A stretch of DNA of 64,000 nt from the NCBI GenBank assembly GCA_036960175.1, contig JBALWH010000008.1, positions 56,775 to 120,774 on the forward strand, read 5' to 3'. Source of the DNA: Motiliproteus sp036960175 (GTDB taxonomy: Bacteria > Pseudomonadota > Gammaproteobacteria > Pseudomonadales > Balneatricaceae). A model generated the notes under the pieces. The model searched no databases. It saw only the letters and a program-made list of their open reading frames with translations, and had not been told where the DNA came from. Positions 1-9,170 of this stretch are shown in pieces. The stretch's first letter is position 1; each line of letters opens with the position of its first letter. The translations under genes and the position numbers were made by a program.

Positions 1-208
1 GACGACAGAGACCAAAGCCGTCCATCACCGGCATCAAAATGTCGGAAATAACCAGATCAGGGGGAGATCGATGGATTTTGTCTAGAGCAACCTTACCGTT
101 ATCCGCCGTGGAAACCAGATAACCGGCATCCTGCAGCTGAATCCGTAACAGTTCTAGGGTAAACGATTCATCATCAACGACTAATATTCTAGCCTTGCGT
201 CCATTCAT
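1..208 (-). CDS. Response regulator receiver domain (5' part, cut by window edge)
   Basis: Reading leftwards from an ATG at 208, the first 69 codons encode the start of a CheY-like receiver domain: ILVVDDES carries the acidic pocket, and DLVISDILMPVMDG carries the phospho-acceptor Asp followed by the usual MP. The rest lies outside the window, so the output domain is unknown; it may be a stand-alone regulator or lead into a kinase, GGDEF or other module. The 158 bp between it and the end of ptsP (367) contain no gene. Both genes are on the minus strand, but the gap suggests separate transcription. Confidence 0.85.
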   Translation of the reverse strand, partial: MNGRKARILVVDDESFTLELLRIQLQDAGYLVSTADNGKVALDKIHRSPPDLVISDILMPVMDGFGLCR

Positions 209-366
209 AGCAGCATCTCGCAGCAGGCAATGCAGCGTTTGTTAGCATCTGGAAACAGGCCAGAACTACACTAAGACAGGATAGCTAATAGCATAGCAGC
301 CACAAAAATACGGGGGCTATTTTAAACAGACTCAGTTTCTAAATACGCAAAAGCAGGGCCGGGAAT

Positions 367-2634
367 CTATACACCACTTCGAATCAACCCACCCAGTCCG
401 CGCTCATCCAGAGCCTGATTAAGCATGGCACGAATTTCATCTTCGCTATCCATGCTAAGCGCGCGCTGGAGCAACTGTTCGGCCTCCAAAAAGGTAAAGG
501 AACGAATCACATGCTTCACGCGCGGCAAACCGTGGGCGTTCATGCTCAGCGAATTAATACCCATCCCCATTAACAGCAGCACAGCAGCAGGATCTGCGGC
601 CAGTTCACCACACAAACTCGCCTCCAAGCCGAGTTCCTTGCTGCTAGTGGTAATCAGATGCAACGCTCTCAGTACAGCCGGATGCAGGCGGCTGAACAGT
701 CTTGCTACGTGATCATTATTGCGATCGACTGCAAGCAGGTATTGGGTCAGATCGTTAGTGCCTATAGAGATAAAATCCAGCTTGGGTGCTAAAAAATCCA
801 GCAGAAACATGGTTGAAGGCACTTCCACCATGATCCCTATCAGGGGCCGTTTAATAGCAAGCTCTTCCTCTGCCAGAGACGACAAGGATTTATCCATCAG
901 CTCCAGAAAGCTATCCACTTCATCCACGGAACTAACCATCGGCAACATGATGCGAAGATTATCCAGTCCCTCGCTAGCTCGCAGCATGGCCCTAAGCTGA
1001 CCGCCGAAGATCTCTGGATGATCAAGAGTGAAACGCACACCACGCCACCCCAGATAAGGATTATCTTCCACAACGGGAAAGTAAGGCAGCGGCTTATCAC
1101 CACCAATATCCAGCGTACGCATAGTTACCGGGCGCGGATGAAACGCCTCTAATACCTTGCGATAAACCTGACACTGATGCTGCTCAGAAGGAAAGGATTC
1201 ATGGATCATAAAGGGAATTTCAGTGCGGTAAAGACCAACGCCCTCGGCCCCCTTGCTCAAACCTGGCGACATGTCCGCTAGAAGACCAGTATTCACCAAC
1301 AGCGATATCCGCGTACCGTCAGGCGTCTCAGCGGGCAGGTCCCGTAACTTATCGAGGGAACGATCGAACTCATCTTCCTGACGTGCCAGTCGGATATATT
1401 CCGCCAGCAGTGCACTGGAAGGCTGGAAGTGAACCCGGCCGCGATAGCCATCAATAATGGCACTCTGTCCAGCCAACTTGCGTAGAGGTAGCTCCCCCAC
1501 TCCCATCACAGCGGGAACACCGAGAGCACCTGCTAATATAGCGGTATGGGAAAGAGCCGAACCTTGCTGACAGACGATACCAGCCAGATTTTCCAAAGGT
1601 ATTTCAGCAATATCGGAAACGCTGATCACCGCACCTACTAGAATAATCGGCTGGTCATATTGGGTGGGTTTAGCGTCAGGCTCAACTAGGTAGCGCAAGA
1701 CTCGTAAACCTATATTACGAATATCCTCACCACGAGCCTGAAAATAAAGATCTTCCATGCCTTCAAAGATCGCGGCATGCTCTTCGATCACCAGTTTTAG
1801 CGCCGCCGGTGCAACCAGGCCATCAGCTATTTTATTACGAACCGTTTGCTGCAGATCATCGGACTCAAGAATCATCCGATAGGCTTCAAAGATGGCATGT
1901 ACATCCCCAGGCGTATCCGCCATCTGCTCGTGACCTTGATCCAGTTCTTTACTAACAGAACCCAACGCACGATCAAATTCAACGAGTTCGGTCGCAATAT
2001 CCAGAGAACAAAGCTCTTCCACATCTTTAAAGCAAACATTACCACCGGCTAAAGCCACCTTACCGATACCAACGCCGGGGGAACCAACAATTCCATCGAC
2101 ATGGGTATTCGCTTTTTTACCCTTCTTCAGTAATTTGGAGACCTTGCCACTATTAATCGCGTGCCCCAGCGTACCAGCAAGCTGGGCAGCCAAGGTGACT
2201 AGAAACGCTTCTTCTTCCTCGTCAAACTGGCGGATTTGCCGCTGCTGTACCACCAGCACACCAACCACTTGACGATAATGTACGATAGGCGCACCCAGAA
2301 AAGAGTGATAATCCTCTTCATGGGTTTCAGGGAAGTAATGAAAATTAGGGTGCTGAACCGCATCATCGGTGTTCAACACCTGTTGGCGCTCGGCGATGGT
2401 TCCCACCAGCCCATCTCCTACAGGCATTCGCACTGAGCCAACTGCAGTAGGATCGAGACCATCGGTACACATCAGCACTAGATCCTGGCTGTCTGCATCC
2501 ATCAGATAGATACTGCAGACATCGACGGCCATGACTTCCTTTGCTTGGCAGGAAATCAGTCGTAACGACTCATCAAGGGTTGATGCCCCGTTAACATCCT
2601 GAACAATCCGTCGCAAACGACCAAGACTAGGCAT
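367..2634 (-). CDS. ptsP: Phosphoenolpyruvate-protein phosphotransferase of the nitrogen PTS (EI-Ntr)
   Basis: Cytoplasmic enzyme that takes phosphate from PEP and passes it to NPr and EIIA-Ntr, a regulatory PTS branch linked to nitrogen and potassium status. An N-terminal GAF domain (about residues 10-160) is followed by the enzyme I region. The phospho-histidine motif GSALSHTAILAG puts the active His near residue 363, and the C-terminal PEP-binding barrel contains SIGTNDLTQYLLAVDRNN. The GAF domain separates EI-Ntr from the sugar EI. I prefer ATG 2634 (MPSLGRLRRIV, aligning with the E. coli start) over the in-frame ATG at 2649, because GGGAG lies 8 bases before it. The usual upstream partner rppH is not here; miaB is divergent. 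Confidence 0.95.
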   Translation of the reverse strand: MPSLGRLRRIVQDVNGASTLDESLRLISCQAKEVMAVDVCSIYLMDADSQDLVLMCTDGLDPTAVGSVRMPVGDGLVGTIAERQQVLNTDDAVQHPNFHYFPETHEEDYHSFLGAPIVHYRQVVGVLVVQQRQIRQFDEEEEAFLVTLAAQLAGTLGHAINSGKVSKLLKKGKKANTHVDGIVGSPGVGIGKVALAGGNVCFKDVEELCSLDIATELVEFDRALGSVSKELDQGHEQMADTPGDVHAIFEAYRMILESDDLQQTVRNKIADGLVAPAALKLVIEEHAAIFEGMEDLYFQARGEDIRNIGLRVLRYLVEPDAKPTQYDQPIILVGAVISVSDIAEIPLENLAGIVCQQGSALSHTAILAGALGVPAVMGVGELPLRKLAGQSAIIDGYRGRVHFQPSSALLAEYIRLARQEDEFDRSLDKLRDLPAETPDGTRISLLVNTGLLADMSPGLSKGAEGVGLYRTEIPFMIHESFPSEQHQCQVYRKVLEAFHPRPVTMRTLDIGGDKPLPYFPVVEDNPYLGWRGVRFTLDHPEIFGGQLRAMLRASEGLDNLRIMLPMVSSVDEVDSFLELMDKSLSSLAEEELAIKRPLIGIMVEVPSTMFLLDFLAPKLDFISIGTNDLTQYLLAVDRNNDHVARLFSRLHPAVLRALHLITTSSKELGLEASLCGELAADPAAVLLLMGMGINSLSMNAHGLPRVKHVIRSFTFLEAEQLLQRALSMDSEDEIRAMLNQALDERGLGGLIRSGV

Positions 2635-3027
2635 CCCGCGTACTCCCATAGATCCGTGGTTACCGAGAAAGATCCCGGCATTCTCTAATACTTAATCATC
2701 CCATACTAAAAAGAAAGCCGTATGACCGCTTTATGTCGAGGATTTCTGTAAAGAAAACCGCCCCTAGATAAACAGGCAACGACTATGCACGAACATAGCT
2801 TGCTGCTGTCGCATCAATGGACAAGCAATGATGCGAATCGCCAAAATAATGGCTAAGTATCTATCTCCATGATTTTTCTGACACTTGTCTCTTAACGGAC
2901 CCTAGAATCCACCGATTAGCTAGAATCACTACTAGGAACGCCCACTGCGGCACTAGGTCTTTCACTCTTGTCTGGGATATAATGGCCCGTTTTATTCAGG
3001 CAATATTTCTAAGTAGGTAAGTTGTCC
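2635..3027. other. Divergent intergenic region between ptsP and miaB
   Basis: About 390 bp with no convincing gene, tRNA or terminator. It must hold the promoters of both ptsP (minus) and miaB (plus). The only clear element is a TATAAT hexamer at 2978-2983 facing miaB. Confidence 0.6.
2978..2983 (+). promoter_or_regulatory. Candidate -10 box of the miaB promoter
   Basis: A perfect TATAAT lies 44 bp before the miaB ATG. No good -35 hexamer sits 16-18 bp upstream, so only the -10 is marked. A start near 2990 would give a leader of about 40 nt. Confidence 0.35.
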
Positions 3028-4374
3028 ATGGCCAAGAAGTTATTCATTAAAACCCACGGTTGTCAGATGAATGAGTATGACTCATCTCGAATTGCCGATC
3101 TGTTGGGAGAAAGCCATGAGATGGAGATTACCGACAACGAAAAAGAAGCCGATGTACTGCTGCTGAATACCTGCTCTATCCGCGAAAAAGCCCAGGACAA
3201 AGTGTTCCACCAGCTGGGGCGCTGGAAAAAACTGAAAAATAAAAATCCCGAGCTGATGATCGGCGTTGGCGGCTGCGTTGCCAGCCAGGAAGGGGATGCG
3301 ATTCGCAAACGCGCGCCTTATGTGGATATGGTTTTCGGTCCACAGACCCTGCACCGCGTTCCTGAAATGATCGACCTGACATCTCAAGGAAAAAGCGGTC
3401 ATGTCGATGTTAGCTTCCCGGAAATTGAAAAATTCGACCGCCTCCCTGCCCCGACTGTCGAAGGGGTTGAAGCTTTTGTATCAGTAATGGAAGGCTGCAG
3501 CAAATACTGCACTTTCTGTGTCGTACCCTATACCCGTGGCGAAGAAGTCAGCCGCCCTGTTAACGACATCCTCGTTGAAGTAAACCAACTCGCCGAACAG
3601 GGTGTTCGAGAGGTCAACCTGCTAGGCCAGAACGTAAACGCTTACCGTGGTGACGATGGCCAGCAGGGATTAGTCGACCTGGCCGAATTGATCGGCTACG
3701 TAGCAGCGATTGATGGCATTGACCGTATTCGCTTTACCACATCACACCCGATGGAATTTAGCGACAGCCTGGTTGAAGCCTTTGCCAACATTCCAGAACT
3801 GGTAAGCCATGTTCATCTGCCGGTACAAAGCGGCTCCGACCGCATACTGATGGCCATGAAACGCGGCCACACCGCCCTCGAATACAAATCGATTATCCGC
3901 AAATTACGCAAGATCCGCCCCAACATCAGCTTGTCCTCTGATTTTATTATCGGCTTCCCCGGCGAAACTGATGCTGACTTCGAAGACACCATGAATCTGA
4001 TCCATCAAATCGGTTTCGATCACTCCTTTAGTTTTGTCTACAGCCCCCGCCCTGGCACTCCTGCCGCGGAACTGCCAGACAATACCGAAGCTGAAACCAA
4101 AAAACAGCGATTGTCACTACTACAACGACGCATTATCAGCCAGGCCATGGATATCAGCCAGGCGATGCTGAATTCCGAGCAACGTATCTTGGTCAGCGGT
4201 TATTCGAAGAAAGACCCCGGCATGCTGCAGGGACGCACAGAAAATAATCGCGTCGTTAACTTCTCCGCGATTGACCCTGATTTGATTGGCCATTTCGCGA
4301 CGGTAAAGATACGCGAAGCCTACGCAAACAGCCTGAGAGGGGAACTGATCTCCTCAGAACTTGATCAAAACTAG
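3028..4374 (+). CDS. miaB: tRNA-2-methylthio-N6-(dimethylallyl)adenosine synthase MiaB
   Basis: Radical-SAM methylthiotransferase that adds the methylthio group to i6A37 of tRNAs reading UNN codons. The UPF0004 domain is at the N-terminus (KTHGCQMNEYDS and NTCSIREKA hold its cluster cysteines). The radical-SAM motif CSKYCTFCVVPYTRG has the CxxxCxxC triad, and a C-terminal TRAM domain ends the 448-residue protein. ATG 3028 (MAKKLFIKTHG) is preferred over an in-frame TTG two codons earlier. First gene of a plus-strand housekeeping run with phoH, ybeY, corC and lnt, the order known from Pseudomonas and E. coli. Confidence 0.97.
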   Translation: MAKKLFIKTHGCQMNEYDSSRIADLLGESHEMEITDNEKEADVLLLNTCSIREKAQDKVFHQLGRWKKLKNKNPELMIGVGGCVASQEGDAIRKRAPYVDMVFGPQTLHRVPEMIDLTSQGKSGHVDVSFPEIEKFDRLPAPTVEGVEAFVSVMEGCSKYCTFCVVPYTRGEEVSRPVNDILVEVNQLAEQGVREVNLLGQNVNAYRGDDGQQGLVDLAELIGYVAAIDGIDRIRFTTSHPMEFSDSLVEAFANIPELVSHVHLPVQSGSDRILMAMKRGHTALEYKSIIRKLRKIRPNISLSSDFIIGFPGETDADFEDTMNLIHQIGFDHSFSFVYSPRPGTPAAELPDNTEAETKKQRLSLLQRRIISQAMDISQAMLNSEQRILVSGYSKKDPGMLQGRTENNRVVNFSAIDPDLIGHFATVKIREAYANSLRGELISSELDQN

Positions 4375-4470
4375 TAGTATGACTATTACTACCTTATAAA
4401 AGTATTTTATTAGCAGAGTTACCCAGGCTGAACCCATCCGGGGTAATCTAACAAGAGGTTTGAAATTTCC

Positions 4471-5499
4471 TTGCCCACAGAAAACGCAATCCGTTTCACA
4501 CTGGAGCCTGACAACCCCACCCACCTTGCCAACCTATGCGGCCAACTGGATGAACATCTCCGGCTTATCGAAAAACGTCTTGGCATTCAGATTCTGAATC
4601 GTGGCAACAATTTCCAACTGCTAGGCGATAATCAGACTGCCAAGATCGTCTCCGATATTCTACAACAGCTGTACAATGACGCCAAAACCGGTACGCAATT
4701 AACGCCCGATATGGTCCATCTATCACTACAGCAGGCAGATATCGAAAATAAGGTTGAACATGGCCACCCATATACTTCTGCGCAGACCAGCAATTTATCG
4801 ATACAGACCAAGAAAGCGCTGATTCGAAGCCGCGGCCCTAATCAACAGCACTACATCAAGAACATCCAGGACCTGGACATCAACTTCGGTATCGGCCCTG
4901 CGGGCACAGGCAAGACTTTCCTAGCGGTAGCCTGCGCGGTCGATGCTCTCGAACGGGAACAGGTAAGGCGCATCCTATTGGTTCGCCCCGCGGTTGAAGC
5001 CGGTGAAAAACTTGGTTTCCTGCCCGGCGATCTAAGCCAGAAGATCGACCCTTATCTACGCCCTCTGTATGACGCTCTTTATGAGATGCTTGGCTTTGAT
5101 ACCGTGTCTCGCCTGATTGAACGCAACATCATCGAAGTAGCACCACTGGCCTATATGCGTGGACGCACTCTGAACCACTCCTTTGTGATTCTTGACGAAA
5201 GCCAGAACACCACGCGCGAACAGATGAAGATGTTCTTAACCCGCATAGGCTTTGGCTCCAGTGCAGTGATCACCGGCGACATTACCCAGGTAGACCTTCC
5301 CAAGAGCACAGAGTCCGGACTCAAACACGCCATGAAAGTACTGGATGGCGTGGCCGGTATCGGCTTCACCCACTTCTCTGCCAAAGACGTTGTCCGGCAC
5401 CCGCTGGTACAGCGTATTGTTCAGGCTTACGATACCTTTGATTCTATCTCTCATCTCGATTCTTCTTCCAACAGCCAGAGCAAACCTTCGCAGCCATGA
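4471..5499 (+). CDS. ybeZ: PhoH-like P-loop ATPase (YbeZ)
   Basis: Cytoplasmic PhoH-family ATPase, 342 aa. The N-terminus aligns with E. coli YbeZ (EKRLGIQI region). Walker A is GPAGTGKT, Walker B is FVILDESQNT, and LTRIGFGSSAVITGD follows. The family is thought to work with the endoribonuclease YbeY in RNA processing and ribosome quality control; the 4-bp ATGA overlap with ybeY here fits. The start is TTG, supported by alignment with the family and an AAGAGG about 13 bases upstream; no in-frame ATG lies nearby. The 96-bp gap after miaB has no clear terminator. Confidence 0.93.
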   Translation: MPTENAIRFTLEPDNPTHLANLCGQLDEHLRLIEKRLGIQILNRGNNFQLLGDNQTAKIVSDILQQLYNDAKTGTQLTPDMVHLSLQQADIENKVEHGHPYTSAQTSNLSIQTKKALIRSRGPNQQHYIKNIQDLDINFGIGPAGTGKTFLAVACAVDALEREQVRRILLVRPAVEAGEKLGFLPGDLSQKIDPYLRPLYDALYEMLGFDTVSRLIERNIIEVAPLAYMRGRTLNHSFVILDESQNTTREQMKMFLTRIGFGSSAVITGDITQVDLPKSTESGLKHAMKVLDGVAGIGFTHFSAKDVVRHPLVQRIVQAYDTFDSISHLDSSSNSQSKPSQP

Positions 5500-5960
5500 G
5501 CATCTATGTAGATATACAGTTGGCGACGGAAGTCAGCGAACTACCCTCCGAACAACAGCTACTGAGCTGGACTGAACTAGCGCTGGATAGTCGTCGTAGC
5601 GACGCCGAACTGACTATCCGTATCGTTGACGAACAAGAAAGCCAAACCCTGAATAATGACTACCGCGGCAAGGACAAGCCGACCAATGTCTTATCATTTC
5701 CCTTTGAAGCCCCGGAGGGTGTCGAGTTAGACTTACTGGGGGATCTGGTCATCTGCGCCCCAGTGGTAGTGATAGAAGCTCAGCAGCAACACAAAAACAT
5801 TGATAATCACTGGGCTCATATGGTCATCCACGGTACTCTGCATCTGCTCGGCTATGACCATATTGAAGATGATCAAGCCTTGGAGATGGAATCCCTAGAA
5901 ACGCAGTTATTAGCACAGATCGGCATTGCCGATCCATACGAGAGGCAACAGCAACAATGA
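5496..5960 (+). CDS. ybeY: Endoribonuclease YbeY (rRNA maturation factor)
   Basis: Zinc-dependent single-strand endoribonuclease for 16S rRNA 3'-end maturation and 70S quality control. The signature HGTLHLLGYDH, with its three metal-binding histidines, lies near residues 110-120 of 154, and the NVLSFPFE motif is present. Overlaps ybeZ by ATGA upstream and corC by ATGA downstream, so the three genes are translationally coupled. Confidence 0.97.
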   Translation: MSIYVDIQLATEVSELPSEQQLLSWTELALDSRRSDAELTIRIVDEQESQTLNNDYRGKDKPTNVLSFPFEAPEGVELDLLGDLVICAPVVVIEAQQQHKNIDNHWAHMVIHGTLHLLGYDHIEDDQALEMESLETQLLAQIGIADPYERQQQQ

Positions 5961-6814
5961 GCGAAGATCGATCGACGAACGGCCAGGGTAATAAATCCTG
6001 GCTGGAACGACTCGCCCAAACTTTCTCTGACGAACCCAAAGACCGAGTGGAGCTGCTAGCGCTACTGCGCAATGCAGAAAAGAGCCAGGTTCTGGACACC
6101 GAAGCCCTGAGCATTATCGAAGGAGCCCTCGAGGTTTCCGATATGCAAGTCCGCGAAATCATGGTGCCACGGCCTCAGATGATCGTCATCAACGCGGAAT
6201 TAAGTCCGAAAGAATTTCTACCCGATATGATCGCAGCAGCGCACTCCCGCTTCCCGGTTATCGGCGAATCTCCCGATGAAGTCATCGGCATCATGCTAGC
6301 CAAAGATCTACTGCCCTATGTCATCAAGGGCATCGATAGCTTCGATATCAACAACCACCTTCGCGTGGCAACTTTTGTTCCGGAAAGTAAACGACTCAAT
6401 ATCTTGTTGGAAGAATTTCGGGCCACCCGCAACCATATGGCTATCGTAGTAGATGAATATGGTGGTATAGCTGGCCTGGTCACCATCGAAGACGTTCTGG
6501 AACAGATCGTCGGTGAAATCGAAGATGAATATGACGAATATGACGAAGATTCTCATATCAAAAAATTCGAGAACAACGGATACATTGTCAAGGCCTTAAC
6601 GCCAGTCGATGATTTCAACGAATACTTCAAGTCCGAATTAGACGAAGATGAGTTTGACACTATTGGTGGCATCGTCACCCAGCGGTTTGGACGCTTACCT
6701 CAAAAAGAAGAATCGGTAGACGTTGGCAACTTTACCTTCAAGGTAGTTAACGCTGATAATCGTCGCATTCGGCTATTGCAAGTAACGCCTCTGAAAGAGC
6801 CTTCCAGCGCCTGA
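5957..6814 (+). CDS. corC: CorC/YbeX family protein with CBS pair and CorC_HlyC domain
   Basis: 285-aa soluble protein. A first CBS motif starts at VREIMVPRPQMI, a second at residues about 130-180 (ATRNHMAIVVDEYGGIAG), followed by an acidic linker (EDEYDEYDED) and a C-terminal CorC_HlyC domain (FDTIGGIVTQRFGRLP). Family members are named for magnesium and cobalt efflux, but E. coli YbeX has also been tied to ribosome and RNA metabolism, which fits its coupling to ybeY. No membrane segment or DUF21 domain is present, so this is the short CorC type, not the YtfL/CorB type. Confidence 0.93.
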   Translation: MSEDRSTNGQGNKSWLERLAQTFSDEPKDRVELLALLRNAEKSQVLDTEALSIIEGALEVSDMQVREIMVPRPQMIVINAELSPKEFLPDMIAAAHSRFPVIGESPDEVIGIMLAKDLLPYVIKGIDSFDINNHLRVATFVPESKRLNILLEEFRATRNHMAIVVDEYGGIAGLVTIEDVLEQIVGEIEDEYDEYDEDSHIKKFENNGYIVKALTPVDDFNEYFKSELDEDEFDTIGGIVTQRFGRLPQKEESVDVGNFTFKVVNADNRRIRLLQVTPLKEPSSA

Positions 6815-6818
6815 ATCC

Positions 6819-8363
6819 ATGCCAGTAAACTTTAACGGCTTAAAAGGATTTAATGGCCACCTGCTGGCATTGCTGGCAGGCTTAATCGCGCCCTTAGGCT
6901 TCGCTCCGTTCCAATACTGGGCAGTTTCTGTCCTGTCCTGCCTGCTATTCCTTTACTCCCTGGCCAACACTGATATAAAAACGGCCAGCTTCCGTGGCTG
7001 GCTTTACGGTGTTGGTTTTTTTGGCGCAGGCGTATCCTGGGTTTACGTTAGCATCAATCAGTTTGGTCACGCAGCCCCCTGGCTAGCGGGCCTATTAACG
7101 TTTATTTTTGTCTGCGCGATCGCCCCGTTTTTTGCTATACAGGCTGCGCTCTATCGACTGATTGCAGGCTCCGAAGCAGCATCACACAAATGCTATATGT
7201 GGATGGGGTTTCCCGCCGTATGGGTATTGTCTGAATGGTTCAGATCCTGGTTTCTAACCGGCTTCCCCTGGAACTACCTCGGTTATGCGCCAATAGATTC
7301 CTGGCTCGGCAGCTGGGCACCTATAACCGGTGTCTATGGACTAAGCTTCTGCACCGCGCTGCTGGCCAGCTCCATCTATCTATTGCTGCAACGGCCGAAA
7401 CAAAAACTGTTTATTGCCGCTCTGGCCGGCCTGATACTGCCAGCTTTTCTAGGATTACTATTAACCCAAAAAACCTGGATCCAGCCATCAACAGCGGCAC
7501 CATTGAAAGTCGCACTGGTACAGGGAAACACCCCGCAAAATCTTAAGTGGAATCCAGACTACCGCCAGCACATTATCGACAGCTATATAAAGTCGACACT
7601 GATGAACCTGGACCGAGACCTTATCATCTGGCCGGAAACCGCCATTCCCCGGCTGCTAGTTAACGTAAGACCAGCACTGGTACCCCTAGAAGAATTATTG
7701 AACGAAAGTGGCATCGGGCTAATCACCGGGGTACCTACCCATACGGGATCCGGTCAGCAGAAACAGTACTTCAACTCCGTTGTCGGATTAGCCAGCGCCC
7801 AGGGCATTTATCACAAGCAGAGGTTAGTGCCATTCGGCGAGTACGTGCCACTGGAAGATATGCTAAGAGGCCTGATTACCTTCTTTGATCTGCCCATGTC
7901 CAGCTTCAGCCTGGGACCAGCGAACCAACCTCCCATGCGTTTAAGCAACGGACAGCAGCTGGCCTCCTTTGTTTGCTATGAAATCGTTTATCCTGACCTT
8001 GTGGCCAACGACAGTCGCAACGCGGACTATCTGCTAACCCTGAGCAATGACAGCTGGTTCGGGGACAGCCTAGCACCCCACCAACATCTGCAAATGGCAA
8101 GGATGCGTGCAAAAGAGAATGGCCGCTACCTTATACGAGCCACCAACAACGGCATCTCAGCCATCATTGACGCCAATGGCAACATCCTCAAACAAACCGA
8201 ACAGTTTGTCGCAGAGGTTCTGCGAGCAGAAGTCATTGCCATGACCGGCAACACTCCCTTCAGCCGTTTTGGGTCGGTGCCTGTGCTAAGCTTCTGCCTA
8301 CTAATATGTATTGCTCTATTTACGTCTAACCAAGCAACACGGAAGCGCCATCACCGCACCTAG
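6819..8363 (+). CDS. lnt: Apolipoprotein N-acyltransferase
   Basis: Inner-membrane enzyme that N-acylates the lipidated cysteine of lipoproteins, the last step of lipoprotein maturation. Several hydrophobic helices occupy the first 200 residues, then a periplasmic nitrilase-type domain follows. The catalytic Glu is in IIWPETAIP, the Lys in YHKQRLVPFGEY and the Cys in ASFVCYEIVYPD. A last hydrophobic helix lies near the C-terminus. Length 514 aa is normal. It starts 4 bp after the corC stop and is the last gene of the run. Lipoproteins encoded in this window (LptE, RlpA, MltB, the M48 protease) would be substrates. Confidence 0.96.
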   Translation: MPVNFNGLKGFNGHLLALLAGLIAPLGFAPFQYWAVSVLSCLLFLYSLANTDIKTASFRGWLYGVGFFGAGVSWVYVSINQFGHAAPWLAGLLTFIFVCAIAPFFAIQAALYRLIAGSEAASHKCYMWMGFPAVWVLSEWFRSWFLTGFPWNYLGYAPIDSWLGSWAPITGVYGLSFCTALLASSIYLLLQRPKQKLFIAALAGLILPAFLGLLLTQKTWIQPSTAAPLKVALVQGNTPQNLKWNPDYRQHIIDSYIKSTLMNLDRDLIIWPETAIPRLLVNVRPALVPLEELLNESGIGLITGVPTHTGSGQQKQYFNSVVGLASAQGIYHKQRLVPFGEYVPLEDMLRGLITFFDLPMSSFSLGPANQPPMRLSNGQQLASFVCYEIVYPDLVANDSRNADYLLTLSNDSWFGDSLAPHQHLQMARMRAKENGRYLIRATNNGISAIIDANGNILKQTEQFVAEVLRAEVIAMTGNTPFSRFGSVPVLSFCLLICIALFTSNQATRKRHHRT

Positions 8364-8415
8364 GACCGCGGCTATAACGCAACGTCCTGTACGGAGGCTG
8401 CGAAAATATCAACCG

Positions 8416-8964
8416 TTAAGGCCAGATTTTACTGTCGCGATGAAAATAATGAGACTCGCATTGATGACAAGGCTCTATCACCGCCGCTTCAGTCAGCTGC
8501 ACCAATGCCCCACACTCCAGGCAACGCAAGGTACCCACACCCGATATCTCACCGGCCATATAATCCTCAGGACCATGCTCTAGACGCTGGGCCAGCTCAA
8601 CCTGCTCAATACGCGTCTTGTCCGCCAGCTCCTTGAGCATATCGACGACCCGCTGCTCTAGGATATTAAGATCAAACTTTAACCAGGACGCCAAGCCCTC
8701 GCCAGTCTTATGAGCGTAGTACCCCAGATCTTTCAGATCACGCTTCAGGTAGGCCTGCAGCAGATCCAGTTCGTCTCGGGTCATATCCTCCGCTGCCAGC
8801 TCTATTTCAGCCGCTTCTTCGATTTTCTCTTTGATAAAAGGCCACGATTTCTTCTCAAATCCGTCCACTGACAGGTACACGCGCTCCAGCAGGCGGGTGT
8901 AGACCGCTGGTGCCTCTAGTGAATGCTCTGGGATCGGTTTTTTGGTGCGATCATCAGTTTTCAT
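8416..8964 (-). CDS. YbeL-like zinc-ribbon protein (DUF1451 family)
   Basis: 182-aa cytoplasmic protein, mostly helical and acidic, with a C-terminal zinc-ribbon motif CLECGAL plus CHQCESHYF. It resembles E. coli YbeL, including the helical body and the GxVGxGTLxCxxC stretch before the first cysteine pair. Its function is not known. It is convergent with lnt and divergent from leuS, the same neighbourhood as in enterobacteria. The ATG at 8964 is the only good start. Confidence 0.85.
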   Translation of the reverse strand: MKTDDRTKKPIPEHSLEAPAVYTRLLERVYLSVDGFEKKSWPFIKEKIEEAAEIELAAEDMTRDELDLLQAYLKRDLKDLGYYAHKTGEGLASWLKFDLNILEQRVVDMLKELADKTRIEQVELAQRLEHGPEDYMAGEISGVGTLRCLECGALVQLTEAAVIEPCHQCESHYFHRDSKIWP

Positions 8965-9170
8965 TTCAGGCTCTCTTACATCGTCGGCTCAATTATGACC
9001 AAAACCCTTAAAACTACTACCTAAGGAGATTGATCCCTATCTGTCTTGTACCTTCTATTGTATCCTAGTCGCAAATTTTTCAAATTATTTTGACTGTATT
9101 CGCAGCAACCGGATAATTCCCGGCTTTGCTCCCTTATTGCGTTGAATTTCTTATCAGTGACCGAGGCAAG